This document shows positions 10,816 to 21,685 of a DNA stretch of 64,000 bases, in pieces (the first letter of the stretch is position 1; each line of letters opens with the position of its first letter). The notes beneath the pieces were generated by a model. The model was not told where the DNA came from. It saw only the letters and a program-made list of their open reading frames with translations, and ran no database searches. This stretch comes from Cepaea nemoralis (Eukaryota > Mollusca > Gastropoda > Stylommatophora > Helicidae), in contig JACEFZ010018105.1 of the NCBI GenBank assembly GCA_014155875.1, positions 186,001 through 250,000 on the forward strand, in the 5' to 3' direction. The translations under genes were made by a program, and so were the position numbers.

Positions 10816-10955
10816 CGTTATCGACCTGGATTTTTTAAACAATTGACCGGGGCTTCCTGATCAATCCAATCTAACATGGTACCAGGAAATGTTATGGGAA
10901 ACAAAGATGGCTGGCATGACACTGATATCACTTATCCAGTGCTGTTTGATTTATA

Positions 10956-11111
10956 CAGGGTGTATTTTTAATGACTGTGCGGTGTTTGAAAATATTGCCG
11001 GTCCAAGTTTTGTATTTACCTATTATGTTGCATGAACTTTACAGAGGGTGAATGCAAAACTTGGACCGGCAATATTTTCAAACACTGCACAGTCATTAAA
11101 AATACACCCTA
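10956..11111. mobile_element. Foldback MITE, 156 bp, TA-flanked (Tc1/mariner-like)
   Basis: Near-perfect inverted arms of about 57 bp, the left starting cagggtgtatttttaatgac and the right ending attaaaaatacacccta, enclose a short centre. TA dinucleotides at 10954-10955 and 11112-11113 fit a TA target duplication. No coding capacity. Confidence 0.85.
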
Positions 11112-11615
11112 TACAAGTATGGGACTAGCACCATAAACCCCATATACTTCATGGAATGTAAAGAACCGTTTACCTATTGCCCATTTTTAACTTTCTAGTT
11201 TCCGACTATATAAGCCTTATCTGGGCGTGTTTTTAATTCAGCACTTGCAGCTTGTTTTGCTGACTGAGAGAAAAACAGTGCAGAAAGATCTTAAGCATGT
11301 TTTTATCAATATACTGAGTTTGTTATTTATTTGTATTTTTCTCTGCAATATCACTATTTGATAGCTATTTTTCCTGATCACCAGATAGTTTGTCATTTGC
11401 TTCAAATACCATAATTTCAAATAACAATCTACATGGTTATGATACAGTGTGCCATAACTGTATTTAGTGCTATATCCAGGCTGAACCAATCACTTGTTTC
11501 TATTTGCTTTCAACAAACATTACTAGATACAGAAGAGCTGTTAACAGCCACTAGACACCTGAAGAAGATTAGTACTTATCTAGATAACTGCATGGGTCTG
11601 TTGTTATAAATTGAT

Positions 11616-11617
<2 letters not shown>

Positions 11618-11706
<89 letters not shown>
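11618..11706. repeat. (TA)n microsatellite
   Basis: About 88 bp of uninterrupted TA. It abuts the LINE fragment at 11707. Confidence 0.95.
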
Positions 11707-11708
<2 letters not shown>

Positions 11709-11955
11709 AATAAAGGCAAAGGAGAAAATGATTGCAGATAAAGCACATACAGAGCGTGAGAGACGTAAGATGGGACATGATGGTGGAAATGACCGTGTTT
11801 TCACATGCATCCACAGTGGACAAATATTTGCAGCGCGAATTGGCCTTATCAGCCACACTCATCACCGCCATGGGTCGTAGGTATTAAGCCTTTTGGAAGC
11901 ACAATGTACCAAACTATTGTCTGTCAAGACGGAAAGGTGCCAATGATGAATGATA

Positions 11956-11957
<2 letters not shown>
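11707..11957 (+). mobile_element. Non-LTR retrotransposon 3' fragment with zinc-finger-like end (family 4)
   Basis: The frame ends RVFTCIHSGQIFAARIGLI followed by SHTHHRH and a stop. This resembles the common LINE C-terminus C..CG..C.SRIGL.SH...H, here with one finger cysteine position changed (HSG). It lies between two (TA)n tracts. Confidence 0.6.

Positions 11958-11998
<41 letters not shown>
11958..11998. repeat. (TA)n microsatellite
   Basis: About 40 bp of TA, closing the right side of the LINE fragment. Confidence 0.95.
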
Positions 11999-12242
11999 CT
12001 TTGTTTTTTACCCACTGCAATGCTAAATTAGCTATGTAGGTGTTTTTATTTTAAAGCTTTAGGGGAGGGAACTGTATATTATGAGAATCAACCCTAAGTT
12101 TTCGTAATAAAACCCACTAATTTTTAATTCTTTAAATGTATATCGGATGTGAAATGTTTTATTGATAGTGGGATGTTGTACTGATATGCATATGGGATGT
12201 GAGATGTTTTAGTGACATGCGCATGTGGGATATTTTAGAGAT

Positions 12243-12315
12243 AGAGTGAGTGAGTGAGTGAGTGAGTGAGTGAGTGAGTGAGTGAGTGAGTGAGTGAGTG
12301 AGTGAGTGAGTGAGA
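12243..12315. repeat. (GTGA)n microsatellite
   Basis: About 17 copies of gtga. The minus-strand LTHS repeats are an artefact. Confidence 0.95.
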
Positions 12316-12837
12316 GTGCATGCGTGCGTGCATGTAAACATAAATGAGTAGATGAGAAAATCAATGGAATGAAATGTTAACATTAAAAAAAATAATAACA
12401 ATTTGCTTCTTTAACAAAAAGTTTTCAAGGAAAAAGTAACGTACATTGTTTAAATACATGAAATATACCTCATAAGCTAGACATCCAAGAACAGCAAAGA
12501 TTAAAATGCAATCAGGAAAAGTCTTCAATAATAAGGCTAGTCCTATAGCAAGTTATAATGTAAGCATGAGCTTTGTAGAGAATTCACCTATTTTAAGACA
12601 TAGCTTTGTCAAATGGTCAGTTTCAAGAATATTAAATGCTAATTAATGGAGGGCAAGAGAATAATATCAGATGGAAGATGTACAACAGAAATTAAGAGCA
12701 GAATAGGGCGAGCAAAAGCTGCATTTCAGAAAATGAAGAGTATCTTATGCAATAAGTCACTATCACCGAATGTAAGAAAGAGAGTGCTGAAATACTATGT
12801 AGAACCAGTTTTGCTGTATGGCAGTGAATCTTGGAAT

Positions 12838-13201
12838 ATTGCTCACTGGATTTTAGGAGGCCTGGTGTTCCTTGCCAGTGAGAAGTCCTGATCGTTCGGG
12901 TCCCATCGATTGACGGACGTCAGTCGTGGCGATTGGGCAATCTTGAGCATAGCCTACGATGGGTAACGTTTTGATGTTCTGTTGTGATAATTTGGCGTGT
13001 CCAGTGTGTGCCGCGTGGTTACACACCCGCTTCACTCGCGTATTCCGGGGCTTGTTTCCGGATCCGGTCAGGGATATGCACTACTGACGAGCTCAAACGA
13101 GAGCGAAACTCGAGTATAGTGCTTCCATATTGACGTGGATAGGCCTTAGGTTCATACCAGAATACGATCAGCATTGCCAGTAGTGGGTTGTGCTCAATAT
13201 T
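12838..13201 (+). mobile_element. 364-bp hammerhead-bearing retroelement inserted in a LINE
   Basis: The 13-bp sequence tgaatcttggaat occurs on both sides (12825-12837 and 13202-13214), and the LINE reading frame resumes after it, so this is an insertion with a target duplication. The insert is GC-richer than its surroundings and has no protein frame. It contains a B-box-like gttcgggtccc near 12895 and a hammerhead ribozyme at 13074-13130. TSD length and the ribozyme suggest a Penelope-like terminal repeat, a retrozyme or a ribozyme-carrying SINE; I cannot choose among them. No second copy is in the window. Confidence 0.8.
13074..13130 (+). ncRNA. Hammerhead ribozyme, type I layout
   Basis: All invariant parts are present in order. 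Stem I is gcacta (13078-13083) with tagtgc (13117-13122), six perfect pairs. Core box ctgacga is at 13084-13090. Stem II is gctc (13091-13094) with gagc (13101-13104), loop aaacga. Core gaaa is at 13105-13108. Short stem III is act/agt closed by cg (13108-13115). The cleavage triplet is GTA, so self-cleavage would fall after A13116. Beyond stem I, atat (13074-13077) can pair with atat (13127-13130) across a one-sided internal loop. A stem III this short is typical of retroelement-borne hammerheads, which often work as dimers. Activity is inferred, not shown. Confidence 0.85.
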
Positions 13202-13679
13202 TGAATCTTGGAATGTAAATGAACAAATTAAGAAGAAATTAGAAGCAACAGAGATGTGGTTCCTGAGACGAATGTTGCGAATTCCTTGGACTGCCAGAGT
13301 AACTCACAACGACTGCCTGAGACAGGCTAATGAAACTAGAACATTATATACAACAATAAGACAGAGACAAACATCTTTCTTCGGTCATGTGATGAGAAGA
13401 GAGGCATTGGAAAACATCGTGACAACTGGAAAGATTGAGGGGAAGAGAGGCAGAGGCAGACCAAGAGAAATTATGCTGGATGGATTGAGACGGTGGCATG
13501 GAGGAATACCATCAGCAGAGTTAATCCATAAAATCAAAGACCGAGATCTGTGGAGAGCCATGAACGCCTACGCCAGCTGGCAGGGCACTTGATGATGATG
13601 AAGAGAATATGATCAGAAAACTGCAACACATCTGCAAATAATTGACCAACATCTTTTTCTTCTTCTTAATTCTTCTTCT

Positions 13680-14210
13680 TCATTTGCCCTTTATTTCCAT
13701 TGGGGCATAGGCCCTCAATCAAATCCAAGCGATCCTATACTTAGCTATTGCCTGCTGCTCAATCCATGTTCTACCCATATTATTCTCTTCTCCGTATGTT
13801 TTTAAGTCTTCCTCTATTTTTTGTTCCCCATGGACTCCAGACAAAAGCTTTATAGATATATTTTCAGGTTTTCTCAATGTGTGCACCATCCAGTGCCAGC
13901 ATCTTTTCTTTGCCTCTTAATTCACAGGAATTTGTCTAGTTCCACATTGACGATTTTGTCAAACCATTTCAGTCCTTATATTTTGCAGAGTCCCCATTAA
14001 TGAATGGGTACTGATTATTTGTTTGTTGTTTTAGCTGCTCTCTTGTTTCTGATTCATACAGTAGTGCTGATTTAACATTAAAACTGAATATTCTAAGTGT
14101 GGTGCTAAGAGTAATTTCCACACATTTCATAGTGCTATACAAGCTCTTCTTGCTTTCTGTATTCTTTTGTGCTCTTAATATTGATCTAATCAAGATAAAT
14201 AAATTAGCAA
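13680..14210 (-). mobile_element. Non-LTR retrotransposon remnant (family 3)
   Basis: The minus strand reads, with shifts, TLRIFSFNVKSALLYESET (family form IF..NVKSVLLYGCETW) and then KKRCWHWMVHTLRKPENIS, followed by ..EEDLKTYG...GRTWIEQQAIAKYR..W. This is the post-RT C-terminal region of a non-LTR element. It is the best of three copies in the window. Confidence 0.7.
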
Positions 14211-14564
14211 AGGTTAAATCTGAATAGATACAAGCGTTTGGTGCAGGGTGTTTCAGAATTTTAATTTACTGTTGAAGATTACATGTTAAATATTACAGTT
14301 GTTTTCAAAGCACACTGACGTTATTAGTGGTACTAAACAGGATATTTAAAATGTATAACTAGTACAAAATAAAACAAAACATTCAGTAAAGATTCTATCA
14401 TAAAATCTTGGAAACATCTACCCAAATACTTGCCTCTCAACATTTAAGAGTTAAAATAATAATGCTATATGAGAGTGGTAGTAAAAGTAACAAATTTAAA
14501 ATTAGATATGACAACTGTCTGGGACATGATGAACAGAGAAAAGTGCAAGGTTGGTGAATTGTCT

Positions 14565-14800
14565 GGAAGATTGAGTTTTAACTCTACATCCCAATGCACT
14601 GGTGTTCAGCTAACCTGAGCTCCAAGGCTAGTAGAGAGACTTTTCTCCTGACCTGGTACCAAAGTACCACTCCGCAGGGTCTTATTCACAGAGCTGTCCT
14701 TCCCTCTCCAAGCTCACCAGCGAGGTGTGCAAGGTGGTACTGGAACTTCACATCTGTGCAGAGGAATATTAGAATGTAACCTGGTCATGAGTCAACACAG
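14565..14800. repeat. Dispersed repeat D, copy 2
   Basis: Resembles 2455-2720 and 35240-35455. Landmarks are acttttctcctgacctggta, tccttccctctccaagctca and ggtggtactggaacttcaca. Class unknown. Confidence 0.5.
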
Positions 14801-14899
14801 CACGTAGTCTTCCTGGGCTGAGGCCTGGGATGGTGATGTTTCCTGCATGTGTTTTAGCTGTTTCATTGTCAACATACTGCAGGATAATAGGTTAGTTAG

Positions 14900-15155
14900 T
14901 TGCATATCCTTTACAGGATGTTACAGTCAACTCCTTTACAGGATGTTACAGTCAACTCCAGCGTATTCTGCTTGTTTGTGATTTCTTGGCAATCTTTCAT
15001 TCAGTAGTTTGCCACTGCTGTCTGAACGACCGGCACTCATACCATTTTATGAAAACTAACGCATGGCGGTCTGCTGCTAAGTAGCCTGCAGCTGTGTTTC
15101 GAACGCAGTATGCAGGATTACAAATTGCAGACGTAACCCATTCGCCACAGATCCA
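14900..15155 (-). mobile_element. SINE family A with an internal 28-bp duplication
   Basis: The order on the + strand is that of an inverted SINE A: tgcatatcctttacaggatg, tagtttgccactgctgtctg, then an inverted tRNA head with gtttcgaacgcag and acccattcgccacaga. The segment tcctttacaggatgttacag plus tcaactcc is present twice in tandem (about 14908-14960). Confidence 0.85.
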
Positions 15156-15959
15156 GCCCATCACAATGCCCAGGTGAAATAGACAAATAAATGACATGTG
15201 GAGACCTATTAACATAAGATGACTTGCACAGTACAAAATGTATTAAAGGAACCACATCTAGAAACCATGATTTCTAGATTTCTGTATTAGACCCTTTTGC
15301 TGCACTTAGAGATATGCACAGAAAATGGTCTGAAACAAAAACATGGTGTCAGAAAATGTGAACTTTTTTCGGCAGTAGTGTCAATACATGGTGATGGTAA
15401 ATAAGTTCAACATTCTATTGCATGGTTTGGTGGTTACCCATATTATTTATGGTGATGGGATAGACAATCCATTAACAAAGCCACTTGAAGTGGCCTGCAG
15501 TTTGGCTCTAAAATAATGTGTTTTATGTTTAGGTGGTTCATACACACTAATGCTGTGCATATGTCAAGTTTTTAAAATGATGTTCTTGTTCATATCAAAT
15601 ATTATTTTCAGTTTACAATCTAACACATTTACCAGCAGAATTCAAACCCAGTAATACACATTCCCTACATATGATGTGACAATTGTGTTTTTAACAGTGT
15701 ATATATTAAGAGTTAACTTTTCATGTAAGAAGGTGTTTTATTACTATAATTGATATGTGTATATTGTGTGTCATTTTACATACAGCCACATTTTACTTAT
15801 CAGAATTGGGGTAACAAAGGGGCTCAAACTAAGTTCTTTTTACAATGGAATCGTTATCTTGCAATCTTTCTCACTCCACTATCACTCACCCCTCAAATGG
15901 GTGACGTGGCCACTATCTCTCAACCCTTAATGGGTGATGTGACCACTGTCACGCTGTGT

Positions 15960-16110
15960 ACGTTTACTTCCCAGAACCTGTTACCCATGTTAGGCTGGGC
16001 TGACAGAGGGAGCCACGTACATTGAAAAAAACCTCCCCATCTCAATGGGAATTTGAACACATGGCTATTGGGCAGGCAAGCTAGCCACCGCGCTACCACA
16101 GCTGTTTTCT
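15960..16110 (-). mobile_element. SINE family C
   Basis: The + strand shows tttacttcccagaacctgtt, gttaggctgggctgacag, aatgggaatttgaacacatg (inverted B box) and aagctagccaccgcgctacc (inverted A box). This is a tRNA-derived SINE in minus orientation. Confidence 0.7.
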
Positions 16111-16164
16111 CTCACATTACACCTCTCAATATGCATCACCCATGCTAAGCAGGAGAGATCTAAC

Positions 16165-16724
16165 TACGAGGGGGATTCAAATGAAAACCTTTTGTATTTT
16201 TTAATTAAAGAATATATTCTGAAAAATTAAAGAACAAATGTATTATTTTCCGATGTAGGTCACCACTGCATTCAATGCAAGTCCTCCAGCACCGATAAAG
16301 TGCTTGGATTACTGTAGAAAAACTTTATCTTGGTCACGTGTGTAACCACTTATGCACCATCAGCTGTAGCTTTTCATTAGACCAAAAAGTTTTGAAACTT
16401 TCTACTCCAGTCAGATACTTGCTGAACAGACAGGTATGCATCACAATACTGGATCTTCATTTGTCAATGAATTTTTATAGGTGTCACCCCTGCCCTAATC
16501 AAACAACGGATAACAGAACGCTGCTCCTCTTTGGTGCATGTCAAAAATGGGGCGACAATCTTTAAACTGTCCTTATGATGTCACTGTGTTCATCTGCACG
16601 GTGATGTCACATGCTTAACACTCTTGACATCCTTAACAACAATATTGACAACTTACAAGAAAATGGCATTGTTAATTATAATCTCTGTTACACTTTTAAG
16701 GTTTCCATTTGAAGCCATCTCGTA
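16165..16724 (-). mobile_element. mariner deletion derivative with transposase remnants
   Basis: Ends are inverted repeats: left tacgagggggattcaaatga, and the inverse of the right, tacgagatggcttcaaatgg. TA stands at both outer ends. On the minus strand, broken frames give the N-terminal transposase pattern TKEEQRSVIRCLIRAGVTPI and YLSVQQVSDWSRKFQN, and further on the C-terminal pattern ALYRCWRTCIECSGD, as in mariner transposases (family forms FTKEEQRSVIRFLWAEG and W.KCI...GDYVEK). The catalytic DDE/D core between them is missing. It is therefore an internally deleted, non-autonomous, inactive copy. Confidence 0.85.
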
Positions 16725-16769
16725 ATAGTCTAGTTTTCTCCATGCTCACTACAGGTGATACTTTCTTTA

Positions 16770-17045
16770 GGGGGTCTATGTGGTGATGTGGTTAAGCTGT
16801 CTGCTTTGCGTTCTGAGGGTCGTGAGTTTGTTCCCCACACTTCATCACTCAGAGAACTAGTGCAATTTTTCCAGAGGCTCCTGAGGGTCATCATTGGTGC
16901 TACAGAGTTTGTGATTTCTGTGATGCACATGACAAGTGGCTTGGCGTTCCGCAGAGAGAGAGACCAAGCCAGATAGGATAATACCCAGTGCAATAAGCTG
17001 ACCCTCTCAACTTGAGTACTTTTATTCTTTGAGTAAAAACAATGA
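16770..17045 (+). mobile_element. SINE family B
   Basis: The head tgtggtgatgtggttaagct and the worn B box gtgagtttgttccccac are followed by the body (aggctcctgagggtcatcat, gagagagaccaagccagata) and an acttttattcttt end. It starts 45 bp after the mariner element. Confidence 0.75.
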
Positions 17046-17379
17046 GAAAACATTTTGTAATCAGGTAACTGACAATTTATTTATTGTTATTTGATGCAAA
17101 TCATTTGGTGCGAACCTAATATTTAAAATTAAACATTTTCAAAATACTGACATTCTTTTTTTTATATACCCTTTTGAAACCTGCTAATCTAGTTGTGGGG
17201 AGGGGAGAGAAGGGGGTGGGTGGGGAATCATAGTTTTTTTCTGGAAAAGAAAGGTGGCAAGAAAGAGGACTGAGCACTATACTTTATTGTAATCTTGTAA
17301 TTATGAAGGCCTTATTAACATCTGTATAAAAACCTGTAGCATGTCATAAATAGATGTGAGTCAAGGACTGCTTCTCAAT

Positions 17380-17715
17380 CACTAAAGAAGAAAGTCAAGA
17401 CTTTTGAACATGAAGGCTGCAAAAACGTTCCTAGAATATCATGGACTAAGAAGAATAAAAATACTAACATTCTACCAGATCTAACCAATGAAATAAACTG
17501 GCACATACACATCATCATGTCTCGAAAACTGAAATACTTTGGCAGTATTAAATGTCACAGTGGCTTGGAAAGAATATTGATTGAGGGTATGGTTCCTGGA
17601 TAAAGAGGCAGGGGTCGACTAACATGCATATAGACAAAACATTGCAGACACCTGAGGCAGGAGAACTGGTCAGGGATCATGACATATTTCAGCAGGTGGT
17701 GATGGGAGCAACATT
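17380..17715 (+). mobile_element. Non-LTR retrotransposon remnant (family 5), C-terminal part
   Basis: With one stop, the frame reads VPRISWTKKNKNTNIL, RKLKYFGSIKCHSGLERI and LIEGMVPG, then RGRGR. This is the post-RT linker of an RTE-like element (family form RKLKYFGHIKRH.GLER.I.EG.V.GKRGRGRP). Decayed 3' flank follows. Confidence 0.7.
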
Positions 17716-17719
17716 CTGT

Positions 17720-18870
17720 CACGGACCCGCTACATGATCATGAAATAACATTTGGTGTAATTACTGAATGGCACCTGTAGATGCGAGTACAGTACAAACC
17801 GCTTAAGGCGATCTCAGATGTGGTGAATTTCTGTTGTGAAGAACAATTTGTTTATCCCCAGCAATTTTTCTTTGTCTTTGTAAAAAAGTATCTGGTTAAG
17901 TGAAATCCGTATATCATGAATTTTCGGATATGCTAAACGATTAAATGTGTTCAGGCAATATAATTTTATCTACTGAAGGCAAACTTTTTTCAAATACCTG
18001 GAAATTTGTACAACTTTTCAACAATTTTAGGAAATTATGCATTTCGTCAGTGATTAAAATTTGAGTTATGTCCCCTCTAAAAATAGCCAGGAAGTTAAAA
18101 TCCATGTCTTTGTAAAGAAAGATTGTGCCATTACAAGAAGTGGAAAATAGTGGCAAAAGTAAAATAGGAAATGGCAAAGGAATTCACCATTCAAAATCAA
18201 TGCTTTCAGAAATTATTTAAAAAAATAAAGATCGGTACAGAAAAATATTTTATGGTCGACAAATTGATTGTCACAGAATGAAGAACCGAAAAACGGTGTT
18301 GAATTTAAGGATGTCATGGAAAGACATTTTTATTAACTCAAGTACGGGTACCAAGGTAAGAGGAAAATTCCAGCTTTTTCATTTCAAAGTCTAAAAAGTG
18401 CTGTTATTCTCTAGATATTTGTGCCAACTTTGTAAATTAACACTTTGGGTGATTTACATATTTTCTGTGTCATACATTTGCCGTATTCAACACCTAACTC
18501 ATTACTGTATCGTACATTGTAAATGCATTACCATATTCTTGAACTCTTCTCTGGATAAGAGGAATTTCTGATAAGAAAACTATTTCTTTGGTCTGTGGTG
18601 AGTTCTCCTTATTAAGCCTGCCTGTAATATACTTCAGAAAAACTCAGTGTTTACTTCAAATCACAAAAGCTTTTCCTTCTTTGTTTCTTTTCAACTACAG
18701 TAAATCTCCAAAAGTATGACCATTGATGGACTCCAAATCATTAGCCTTTATTCTGCATATAAATTAAATTTAATATGTATATCATATTGCATAAAATATA
18801 ACTACTCATGAATCAATTTTAAAAGGGGTAAAAGACAAGAGACTCAACCACATGTTAAACAGGTTTTATC
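17720..18870. other. No gene or repeat recognised
   Basis: AT-rich sequence without a convincing exon, tandem repeat or mobile-element terminus. Confidence 0.4.
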
Positions 18871-18874
18871 CTAC

Positions 18875-18965
18875 TAAGCTCAGTTGCTCTTCGCAAACAG
18901 CAGTTAACTGCCTCTCGAAAGCATAACACAGAGCATGAACTGCTAGGGATCTCCGTAAAAACTGA
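18875..18965 (-). mobile_element. SINE family B fragment
   Basis: The stretch ttcgcaaacagcagttaact ... gaaagcataacacagagcat, tgaactgctagggatctccg parallels bases 50-125 of the window (inverted SINE B body). Neither head nor tail remains. Confidence 0.4.
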
Positions 18966-19239
18966 TATCAAGAACCAAATGATAAAATTCAAAACAACCA
19001 TAATCTTCTGAGCACAAGACAGAAAGCATAACCACTTTATAATTGAAAACGTCCATTTTGTTTTAATCTATGTCCGACAAATGATTTAGACATCTAACTA
19101 AATTAATACACAATAATAGAAGAAATGAATATGTCACTAGGATTCTGCATCACATTGAAACTTTGTGGATTTCCATGTTTTCAGAAATCATTGTCAGACT
19201 GTTGAGGTCTACAGTACAACACTGACACCAACATCATTT

Positions 19240-19515
19240 GCACTCATATGAATTCATAAGGAATTCATTCAAAAAGAGGCAGTCGTTTTTTGGCCATGTT
19301 TTAAGAAGACAAAAACTGGAACCTGTTGTGACAACCGGAAAGATTTGTGGAAAAAGAGATAGTGGAAGACAGCATAATACGATTCTTGACAGTCTTGTGT
19401 CATGGCACGAAAGGTAGTCAACACACAAATTGATCCATGACGTAGGAGATCGTAATTTGTGGAGAGGCATGATCGCCCACGCCAGCCAGCAAGGCACTGG
19501 ATGATGATGAATTCA
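19240..19515 (+). mobile_element. Non-LTR retrotransposon 3' end (family 1), worn
   Basis: Frames with shifts resemble FFGHVLRRQKLEPVVTTGKI, then GKR and a ..LDSLVSWH stretch, DVGDRNLWRGMIAHASQQGT and a stop followed by gatgatgatga. Same order and tail as 12610-13595. Confidence 0.6.
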
Positions 19516-19974
19516 TGATAGGAATATTATGTGGTATATGATCACACCTGTAATAATTTACAAATATATTATCATTTCAGAACAATGTTTTCCCATTGTG
19601 AATTTCAATAATGAAGACAATAACAATATATTTCACAAATATATTGCCTAGCATATTTCGCTGTACTAACCAGATGCATATCACAGAACAAAGTTCAATG
19701 AAGTTGTGTAATAAATAATTTCAACTGAAATACACAAATTATACAACTACATTGTCATATATTTCACTGCCGCCATCTGTCATGTATATATTAACATCAA
19801 TGTAACCACAAGTCCATTTACACAGACAGAACAGAGCAACTGTAGAATAGCAGAACACATCCCTAAATGGCTTAGGAAGTTAACACTGAAAAATTCTGGC
19901 AATCAGACAAACCTAAGCAGCCAAAAGGAGCCATCTATGTCAATAACACACTAAATAATAGAATTTGAGCATGT

Positions 19975-20735
19975 TGCAGACACAAAGAATTTTAGTGTGT
20001 TGTGAACTGCACATAGATTGTTGCACAGAGTGAACAACTTGGGTTAGAATTAAATTGTAAGAAGATAGATTATGGTCGTCACTAAGAAGAAGGAAAAACC
20101 ACAATGTAATATACAAGTAAATGGGAATATTCTTAAACAAGTGAATCGGTATAAATATCTCGGAGCAGTCATAACATCTGATGGGCGATGCCTTGAAAAG
20201 ATTAGAACAATATTCGCCATGGCAAAGGCAGCCTTTTGCAAGATGAAAAGCATACTGACCAATAAAAAGATGTCATTTGCAATGAGAAAAAGTGTTGAGG
20301 TGCTACATAGAACCTGTGCTTTTGTATGGATGTGAAGCGTGAACAATGAGCAGACAAGCTGAAAAACATCTGCTGGCTGTGGAAATGTGGTTTCTGAGGA
20401 GAATGCAAGGAATACCATGGACAGACAGAAAAACCAATGACCAAGTCATACAAGAAACAAATTAAGAACGTAAACTGATTAGAGACATTAGATGTAGACA
20501 GTCAAAATTTGTTGGTCATGTTATGAGACGAGATAAATTGGAGAACTTGGTGACGACTGGCAAGATCGAGGGGAAGAGAGCAAGGGGAGCGCATAGAAGT
20601 AAATACCTGGATGGCGTGACCACGTTGTATGGTCGAGACAAGAACACTGAGCTAATCCACGATTCTGGTGATCGAGTGAGATGGCAAAGCATGAATGCCC
20701 ACGCTTACCAGCATGACACATGATGATGATGAACT
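19975..20735 (+). mobile_element. Non-LTR retrotransposon 3' part (family 1)
   Basis: The frame MVVTKKKEKPQCNIQVNGNI, VNRYKYLGAVITSDGRC and AKAAFCKMKSILTNKK is the thumb/linker after the RT catalytic box. A shift near 20290 is followed by EPVLLYGCEAW-like sequence, FVGHVMRRDKLENLVTTGK and DSGDRVRWQSMNAHAYQHDT with a stop and tgatgatgatga tail. At least two frame breaks: inactive. Confidence 0.8.
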
Positions 20736-20739
20736 ACAC

Positions 20740-21400
20740 GTAATCAAAAGATACTGACATATGCTGAGGCAACTGCTCCACACATAGGTAAATCTCAATT
20801 ATTTAAATATAAAGACATTAATCTCTTTAAGATCACAGTGGTGACTGACAAATATGACAATGCCGATCTGAATTTGTGTATTTCAGTTAAAAGAACTCAT
20901 TATGCTACATCATTATATGTTGAAGTTTGTTCTGTAGTATGCACCTCGTGAGATGAGCAAACTATAACAGGCAATTTATCATTATTTTATCAGTAATCTG
21001 GGACAATGTTAGATGTTGTTTCCTATGAACAGAGTGCAATTTTATTGTGTTTTTATGTCAACAAAATGAATAAAGGAAAAAACAGAAAGTGAAAACTGTC
21101 AGCTTTACAACAATGCCATCACACACAACAATACAAGAGTGGATGTTGTAGCTACACAGTTTTCCTCAGCAAACAGAGAGCAAAGTGAACACTGTTGTAA
21201 GGGTATAAGAATAGTTACTACATATACATAGAACAAACTCAGAGGGGAGTTGTGGTTGAGAGGTTACTAATGTAATGGCATAAGAATATTTACCACATAT
21301 ATATAGAACAAACTCAGAAGGCTGAGAGGTTCAATCAGCATAGCAATTTTTCCAAGAAGTACTGGTATCTAATATCATATGTTCCCCTGATCTCTTGGGT
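20740..21400. other. Mostly unrecognised; contains a short tandem duplication
   Basis: A segment around 21197-21250 (gtataagaatagttactaca ... agaacaaactcagag) recurs at about 21275-21323. Nothing else recognised. Confidence 0.4.
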
Positions 21401-21404
21401 AGTG

Positions 21405-21685
21405 AGATTGGATACCTAGCCTTTTCTTATAAAGGCCCCCCAAAAAAAGAGGTAATATGTGCAAGCTAAAAATACCATGGCAGTTGGAAATTGCAAAGAG
21501 TAGGCTGTAAGACCGCCGCGCTGGAAAAATTAAACCTACTCACAAGTAAATAGAGCCCATTACCTTGGATGGAGTCTGCCTAGAGGAAGTCAACCTTACA
21601 CAAATTCCCGTTGAACTCTGTGCTGCAAAACTAGGTGTGGCACACTCCTCTTTGAAAGAGGAACAAAGAAGTAGGAGAACAAAAT
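21405..21685. repeat. Dispersed repeat E, copy 2
   Basis: Partner of 690-1015: ggatacctagccttttctta, ccatggcagttggaaattgc, tggagtctgcctagaggaag and cacactcctctttgaaagag. No coding capacity. Confidence 0.5.

Larger units (their letters stand above)
12610..13595 (+). mobile_element. Non-LTR retrotransposon 3' part (family 1), interrupted at 12838-13201
   Basis: The left part encodes SDGRCTTEIKSRIGRAKAAF...YVEPVLLYGSESWNI. The right part resumes with ESWNV and continues EATEMWFLRRMLRIPWTA, FFGHVMRREALENIVTTGK and GKRGRGRPREIMLDGLRRWH, ending near ASWQGT and a stop followed by tgatgatgatga. This is the region after the reverse transcriptase of a non-LTR (RTE/Jockey-like) element; the GATGAT tail is its 3' terminus. 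The frame is largely intact once the insertion is disregarded, so this copy is comparatively young. Other copies are at 20050, 31320, 38160, 59716 and a worn one at 19250. Confidence 0.85.

Noticed and set aside
18035..18080. Second hammerhead on the minus strand (ctgacga near 18043)
   Set aside because: No paired stem II and no correctly placed GAAA.
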